A DNA stretch of 64,000 nt from JALYNX01 sp963749415 (GTDB lineage Bacteria; Actinomycetota; Acidimicrobiia; Spongiisociales; ZC4RG35): assembly GCA_963749415.1 (NCBI GenBank), contig CAVVMG010000001.1, forward strand, positions 558,001-622,000, in the 5' to 3' direction. The notes beneath the pieces are model-generated. The model had not been told where the DNA came from. It saw only the letters and a program-made list of their open reading frames with translations, and made no database searches. The stretch's first letter is position 1; every line of letters starts with the position of its first letter. A program made the position numbers and the translations under genes. Below, in pieces: positions 59,745 to 64,000 of the stretch.

Positions 59745-60379
59745 GCTGGGGGCTCCGAGAGCAGATAGACCACTGTGAAGATCACGATCCAGATGATGTC
59801 GACGAAGTGCCAGTAGAGGCCGACCAACTCCAGATTCATGCCGTGCTTATCGCTCAACTCGCCCTGGCGCCTCGATATCCCCCATAGGGCGAGGAGCATG
59901 ATCACCCCGAGGGCGACATGGGTTCCGTGGAAACCGGTGAGCACGTAGAACGCCGAAGCTGCCGGATTGCTACTCAGCTTCATCCCGTCGACGGTGACGA
60001 ACTCGGTGAATTCGAAGACCTGGCCCCCGAGGAACACCGCACCGAGTGCCGCGGTTGCGAAGAGCCAGGTCCTGGTCCCGTTCTGATCTCCCCGGGACAA
60101 GGCGTTGTGGGAGAGGACCATCGTGAGCGAGCTCATCAGGAGAACGAACGAGCTCACCGAAGTGAACGGGATGTCGTAGATCTGGGAGGGGTAGATCCCA
60201 GCGAACCCGGGGCGGCTGGAATAGAGCAGGTAGTTCGAGATCAACGCCCCGAAGAAGAGAAACTCCGAGCTGAGGAAGAGCCACATTCCCAGCTTTCGGT
60301 TCTCGACCCCGGTGGACTCGTGCTCGAGATGACCGTGATCGTCGGGTTCGAGGCCTACGTCATGGGCGAGGTCAGCCAT
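59741..60379 (-). CDS. ctaE: Cytochrome c oxidase subunit III
   Basis: The 212-residue subunit has five or more helices: KLGMWLFLSSEFLFFGALIS, FVLLMSSLTMVLSHNALSRG, ATAALGAVFLGGQVFEFTEF, AFYVLTGFHGTHVALGVIML and LELVGLYWHFVDIIWIVIFT. The FHGTHV and WHFVDxxW motifs are hallmarks of subunit III. The ATG at 60379 has GAGGTGG just upstream and lies 8 bp after the ctaD stop. A much longer frame seen upstream is an antisense-like shadow of ctaD. Confidence 0.97.
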   Translation of the reverse strand: MADLAHDVGLEPDDHGHLEHESTGVENRKLGMWLFLSSEFLFFGALISNYLLYSSRPGFAGIYPSQIYDIPFTSVSSFVLLMSSLTMVLSHNALSRGDQNGTRTWLFATAALGAVFLGGQVFEFTEFVTVDGMKLSSNPAASAFYVLTGFHGTHVALGVIMLLALWGISRRQGELSDKHGMNLELVGLYWHFVDIIWIVIFTVVYLLSEPPA

Positions 60380-60387
60380 CGACCACC

Positions 60388-62400
60388 TCACGATCCAACT
60401 CGTCCTCGTCGTGAGCTGGTTCGGTGCGCCTCTTCGAGCGGCTCCATCGCCCATCCGATGAGCGCCACGAGCGAGATGACCACCCCGACCAGGATCGCCG
60501 CCTTGGCCCACGCGGCCTCGTGATAGATGACCCCGTAGAAGATGATCGGGAGCCCCAGCGCCATGAAGAAGGGGAAATACGACGGATTGGGGAGGTGGAT
60601 CTCCTCGACCGGGTTCAGCTGCTGGTGCTCGATGTCGGCAAGAATCTGATCGGCGTCTGCCTTGCGGACGGCACGGCCGTCGGCGTCCTGGTCGTACTTG
60701 AGGCTCCAGAAGTGGTCGAGACGGGTGATCACCGGCGGGACCGCGAAGTTGTACTCGGGCGTCGGGTTGGGCGACATCCATTCCACGGTCCTGGCATCCC
60801 AGGGATCGAGACCGGAGTCGGCCCCCCACCGCCTGCTGGTGTACCAGTTGTAGATGAAGACGGCGATGGAGAGGGCGATGATGAACGCCCCGATGGTCTC
60901 GGCGAAGTTCCACGGCTCGAGGCCGGTCTCTGGGGCGTATTTCCAGGTGCGGCGAACCATCCCTTGGAGGCCCAGCCAGTGCATGGGGGCGAAGGTCAGG
61001 TTGAACCCGATGAACTGCAGCCAGAAATGGGTCTTCCCCAGGCGCTCGTTCATCACCTTCCCGGTGAGCTTGGGGAACCAGTAGTACATCCCGCCGAAGA
61101 GCCCGAAGATCGCCCCTCCGAACAACACGTAGTGGAAATGAGCGACGATGTAGTAGGTGTCGGTCTGTTGCCAGTCCGACGGCACCACGGCGTGAGTGAC
61201 CCCGGAGAGGCCGCCGATGGTGAACATCGCCACGAACCCGATCGCGAACAGCATGGGGGTGCTCAGCCGTATTCGCCCCTGCCACATGGTGCCCAGCCAG
61301 TTGAAGATCTTGATCCCGGTTGGGATGGCAATGGTCATCGTGGCCAGCCCGAAGGCGGCCTGGGCGACTGGGGTGATCCCCGAGGCGAACATGTGATGGG
61401 CCCACACCCCGAAGCCGAGGAAGCCGATAGCGGCCCCGGCGAAGACCACTGCCGCATACCCGAACAGGGGCTTGCGGGAGAAGGTGGGGAGGATCTCGGA
61501 GACCATCCCCATGGCGGGGAGGATCAGGATGTACACCTCGGGGTGGCCGAACAGCCAGAACAGGTGCTGCCACAGGATCGGGTCCCCGCCCCCCACCGGC
61601 TGGAAGAAGAGTGAGCCGAATTGGCGGTCGAAGGTGACCATGAACAGGGCCACCGCGATGATCGGAAGCGAGAACAGCAACAGGAAGGCGACGACGGTGG
61701 TCATCCAGACGAAGACCGGCATCCGGAGCAGGCGCATCCCCTTGGCCCTCATGTTGAAAATGGTGACCAGGAAGTTCACCGCCGACACCAGGGAGGCCAG
61801 GCCGAGGATCTGCACTCCGAGCGCCCAGTAGTCCATGGCGGTGCCCGACGAGTAGAACGGCCCCGCATTGGGCTGGTAACCGAACCACCCCCCGTCGGGA
61901 GAGTCGGCGAGGAAGTTGAAGCTGCCCGGCCCTCCGCCCAGCGGCAAGTTGCCACTGACTCCGTCGGTGCCTATGGGGGCCATCGAGGTGCCGAAGAAGA
62001 AGGTGGAGTAGAGGAAGATCCCACCGAAGAAGAAAATCCACCAGGAGAGGGCATTGAGCCGGGGGAAGGCCACGTCCCGAGCCCCGATCATCAGTGGCAG
62101 CAGGTAGTTCATGAACGCGGCACCTGCGGGCATCACGAAGAGGAAGATCATCGTCGTGCCGTGCATGGTGAACAGGGCGTTGTATGCCCCGGCGGTGAGG
62201 AACTCGCTGTTGGCCTGGGCGAGTTGGATCCTGAGGAGAAGGGCCTCTACCCCGCCGATGATGAAGAAGGTGAAGGCGGCATAGCCATACATGATCCCGA
62301 TCTTCTTGTGGTCGACCGTGGTGATCCATGACCAGAGGCCGGTCGTGGCCGACGGACGGCGGAAGATCGTGGTCTGTGGTCGCTCGGCAGTGGCGGTCAT
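60388..62400 (-). CDS. ctaD: Cytochrome c oxidase subunit I, type A1
   Basis: Subunit I holds heme a and the heme a3-CuB site. The 670-residue product has GAYNALFTMHGTTMIFLFVM (heme a His), LFWLFGHPEVYILILPAMGM (CuB His, cross-linked Tyr and the XGHPEV Glu of type A1 enzymes), GFGVWAHHMFASGI (CuB His pair) and DTYYIVAHFHYVLFGG (heme a3 and a His). TGIKIFNWLGTMW marks the K-channel helix. It is longer than classic subunit I (about 550), with an extra C-terminal hydrophobic part (FFMALGLPIIFYGVIYHEAA) seen in related caa3-type subunits. The ATG overlaps the ctaC stop. Confidence 0.98.
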   Translation of the reverse strand: MTATAERPQTTIFRRPSATTGLWSWITTVDHKKIGIMYGYAAFTFFIIGGVEALLLRIQLAQANSEFLTAGAYNALFTMHGTTMIFLFVMPAGAAFMNYLLPLMIGARDVAFPRLNALSWWIFFFGGIFLYSTFFFGTSMAPIGTDGVSGNLPLGGGPGSFNFLADSPDGGWFGYQPNAGPFYSSGTAMDYWALGVQILGLASLVSAVNFLVTIFNMRAKGMRLLRMPVFVWMTTVVAFLLLFSLPIIAVALFMVTFDRQFGSLFFQPVGGGDPILWQHLFWLFGHPEVYILILPAMGMVSEILPTFSRKPLFGYAAVVFAGAAIGFLGFGVWAHHMFASGITPVAQAAFGLATMTIAIPTGIKIFNWLGTMWQGRIRLSTPMLFAIGFVAMFTIGGLSGVTHAVVPSDWQQTDTYYIVAHFHYVLFGGAIFGLFGGMYYWFPKLTGKVMNERLGKTHFWLQFIGFNLTFAPMHWLGLQGMVRRTWKYAPETGLEPWNFAETIGAFIIALSIAVFIYNWYTSRRWGADSGLDPWDARTVEWMSPNPTPEYNFAVPPVITRLDHFWSLKYDQDADGRAVRKADADQILADIEHQQLNPVEEIHLPNPSYFPFFMALGLPIIFYGVIYHEAAWAKAAILVGVVISLVALIGWAMEPLEEAHRTSSRRGRVGS

Positions 62401-63455
62401 TCGGTGCTCTCCAGCCACACGATGAGGTCGTCGATCTCCTGCTCGGTGAGGGCCAGGTCGGGCATGAAGCTACCGGGCTTGACTTCGGGTGGGTTGGCCA
62501 GCCACACCTTGAGGGCCTCCGCCTTGGTCTGACCCTCCTCGGGGAGGACCGCACCGGCGAAGACACTGCGGGAGGCGAAGTGGGTGAGCTCGGGCCCGGA
62601 GAAGGCATCGTTGGACACCAGGTTCGACGCCGACTCGTCTTCGAAGCGAACGGTGTGGCACTGCGTGCACCCCTTGGCAGTGAAAACCTGATAGCCGGCG
62701 AATTCCGGTGTTCCCTCGGCAGGTAGCGGGGTCGGCGCTTGCTGTCCAGCGATCCAGGTCTCGTAGTCGGCCGGTGACATGGCGATGACCCGGGCCCGCA
62801 TCAGCGAGTGGGAGAGCCCGCAGAACTCGGCACATTGCCCCCAGTACTCCCCGGGCTCATCGGCCTGGAGGCGGAGCAGTTGTACCTGGCCGGGGATGGC
62901 GTAACGCTTCCCATTCAACGCAGGCACCCAGAAATTGTGAATGACGTCCTCAGACATGAGGTTGGCGCAGATCTCCTGACCGGCGGGGATGACCATCACA
63001 TTGGCGGTCCAGATCTCGGCGTCGGGGTAGTGGTACTCGAACCACCACTGGTGGCCGATGACGTCGATCTGGATCGCATCCGGGTCACACTCGGTGAGGT
63101 CGAACACGGCGGCCGTGGTGGGGACCGCGATCCCGGCCAGGATCAACGCGGGAACGACGGTCCACAGGACCTCGAGCTTGGGGCTCCCATGGAGCTGCCT
63201 CGCCTCTTTGGCCCCCTCCTTGTCCCGAAACAGGAACACTGCCACCAGGATCGCCCCCTGGACCAGGATGAACACTGCAGTGGCGATCCAGAACACCGGC
63301 CAGAAAAGGTCGTCCTCACGCTGGGCGAACGGGCCCTGGGGATCCAACGCCGTCATCGGCGCGTCTTCGATCTCGATGAATTGGCAGGCGCCGAGAGTCA
63401 GGGCCGCACCCGCCAGGGCGCCGAGGCGTGCAAGACGTTGACGGGACCGGGCCAT
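62397..63455 (-). CDS. ctaC: Cytochrome c oxidase subunit II fused to cytochrome c (caa3 type)
   Basis: The 352-residue lipoprotein starts MARSRQRLARLGALAGAALT and has the lipobox LGAC at about residue 23. Two helices (FWPVFWIATAVFILVQGAIL, LEVLWTVVPALILAGIAVPT) precede the CuA domain, with IGHQWWFEYHYPD, DVIHNFWVPALNGKRYAIPG and the CuA ligands GQCAEFCGLSHSLM. The C-terminal cytochrome c domain has the heme motif CTQCH and a distal Met in GSFMPDLALTEQEI. The c-type fusion identifies a caa3 oxidase. ATG 63455 was chosen for the signal sequence; earlier starts add non-signal residues. Confidence 0.96.
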   Translation of the reverse strand: MARSRQRLARLGALAGAALTLGACQFIEIEDAPMTALDPQGPFAQREDDLFWPVFWIATAVFILVQGAILVAVFLFRDKEGAKEARQLHGSPKLEVLWTVVPALILAGIAVPTTAAVFDLTECDPDAIQIDVIGHQWWFEYHYPDAEIWTANVMVIPAGQEICANLMSEDVIHNFWVPALNGKRYAIPGQVQLLRLQADEPGEYWGQCAEFCGLSHSLMRARVIAMSPADYETWIAGQQAPTPLPAEGTPEFAGYQVFTAKGCTQCHTVRFEDESASNLVSNDAFSGPELTHFASRSVFAGAVLPEEGQTKAEALKVWLANPPEVKPGSFMPDLALTEQEIDDLIVWLESTE

Positions 63456-63534
63456 CGGTTCGGCATCATACGGATATGGCGGAGAGCCGACCAACTTCCC
63501 GGAATACGGGTCAGGGAAGGTCGGGCCCGCCGCG

Positions 63535-64000
63535 TCAGCCGGCCACGGCATCGATGGAAGTGGTGAGTTCCTCGTCGCTCACGACGCCCTCGAAAGCCGC
63601 GCTCGACTGTCCCCGACCCATCGACCACGAAGACCCATGGCTCCGAGGGGAGACCCCACTCCTCCACTGCGGGCACGGGGGTCAGGTCGTTGAAGTCGGC
63701 GACCTGGAGATCGTCGTATACCTCGACATGGATGAACTCGACATCCGGATAACTGGCCTGCATCGCCTTGACCTGGTCCAGCATCGGGCCACATGCCTCG
63801 CTGCTGCAGAAGGCGGGGGTGGCGAACGTGATCACAGTGGGGCTCCCGCTGCCGACCGCATCGGCAACTGACACCTCGTACATCGCAGGGTCAGGGTTCG
63901 GGTCGGAGGAGATGGTCGCCAGGTCAGGGAAGTCGGCGCCGACCTTGGTTGCTGAGGCCGGCGCGGGCTCTCCTATCTGAACCACTGTCACGTCTTCGCT
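63535..64000 (-). CDS. Thioredoxin-fold protein, 5' end outside the window, one frameshift
   Basis: The visible part begins TVVQIGEPAPASATKVGADF, probably just after a signal peptide that lies beyond base 64000. It has SPTVITFATPAFCSSEACGP, LDQVKAMQASYPDVEFIHVE and WGLPSEPWVFVVDGSGTV, a thioredoxin/TlpA-like pattern. The cysteines are spaced C-x4-C (CSSEAC) rather than CxxC. Near 63609 one extra base shifts the frame; it then continues SAAFEGVVSDEELTTSIDAV and stops at 63535. It lies upstream of ctaC in the same direction. A role in copper delivery or thiol reduction for CuA assembly is plausible but inferred. Confidence 0.8.

Noticed and set aside
60424..61614. Plus-strand open frame of about 396 codons opposite ctaD
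   Set aside because: Antisense shadow of a strongly conserved subunit I gene, with biased composition.

Overview
The window is a high-GC stretch of a bacterial chromosome. It is most likely from an actinomycete-phylum bacterium, with Acidimicrobiia-like lineages the best guess. That rests on a WhiB-type iron-sulfur regulator, a NucS/EndoMS mismatch endonuclease, F420-type enzymes (an LLM-class oxidoreductase and a DUF385 nitroreductase), an actinobacterial-type heterodimeric ABC exporter, zinc-binding S14 and L24, and a -10 box (TANNNT) only 6-7 nt before many start codons, which indicates leaderless transcripts. The genus cannot be told from sequence alone. I see no rRNA, tRNA, CRISPR array, insertion sequence or prophage gene.

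Region 1 (1-25.3 kb, all minus strand) is a nearly continuous transcription/translation superlocus. In transcription order it runs rpoB-rpoC, a threonine-rich membrane protein, rpsL-rpsG-fusA-tuf, rpsJ-rplC-rplD-rplW-rplB-rpsS-rplV-rpsC-rplP-rpmC-rpsQ, rplN-rplX-rplE-rpsN-rpsH-rplF-rplR-rpsE-rpmD-rplO, secY-adk-map. map is cut by the window edge. Genes are mostly overlapping or a few bases apart. Exceptions are a 123-bp palindromic element between rplC and rpsJ, and tracts of degenerate 7-bp tandem repeats between rplO and secY and between rpoC and rpoB. tuf carries a frameshift and unusual codon use.

Region 2 (25.3-38.4 kb) is mixed housekeeping: a VanW/peptidoglycan-binding protein, a small heat-shock protein with a palindromic operator on its promoter, lysA, a RimB-RimK-M14 hydrolase cassette, whiB, an acyl-CoA dehydrogenase with an M50 protease, an M20 peptidase, trmL-nucS, and an Asp-box propeller protein translationally overlapped with a MoaD-like ubiquitin-fold protein.

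Region 3 (38.4-42.3 kb) holds class II fructose-bisphosphate aldolase, NhaA, a zinc-ribbon protein, a DUF385 protein and a terpenoid-cyclase-fold protein. All are broken by closely spaced indels that look like sequence error, because the aldolase is a core enzyme and every protein is recoverable by joining frames.

Region 4 (42.3-54 kb) has a TetR-controlled heterodimeric ABC exporter, a stand-alone 5'-3' exonuclease, a rhodanese, a membrane molybdopterin oxidoreductase, DNA-3-methyladenine glycosylase I, a YbdK-type glutamate-cysteine ligase and an F420 oxidoreductase, with scattered single frameshifts.

Region 5 (54-64 kb, mostly minus) has a divergent Lgt, a proline-rich membrane protein, a serA/class V aminotransferase pair, and a caa3-type cytochrome c oxidase operon (ctaC-D-E-F-G plus a lipoprotein). 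The operon is preceded by a thioredoxin-fold protein that runs off the window.
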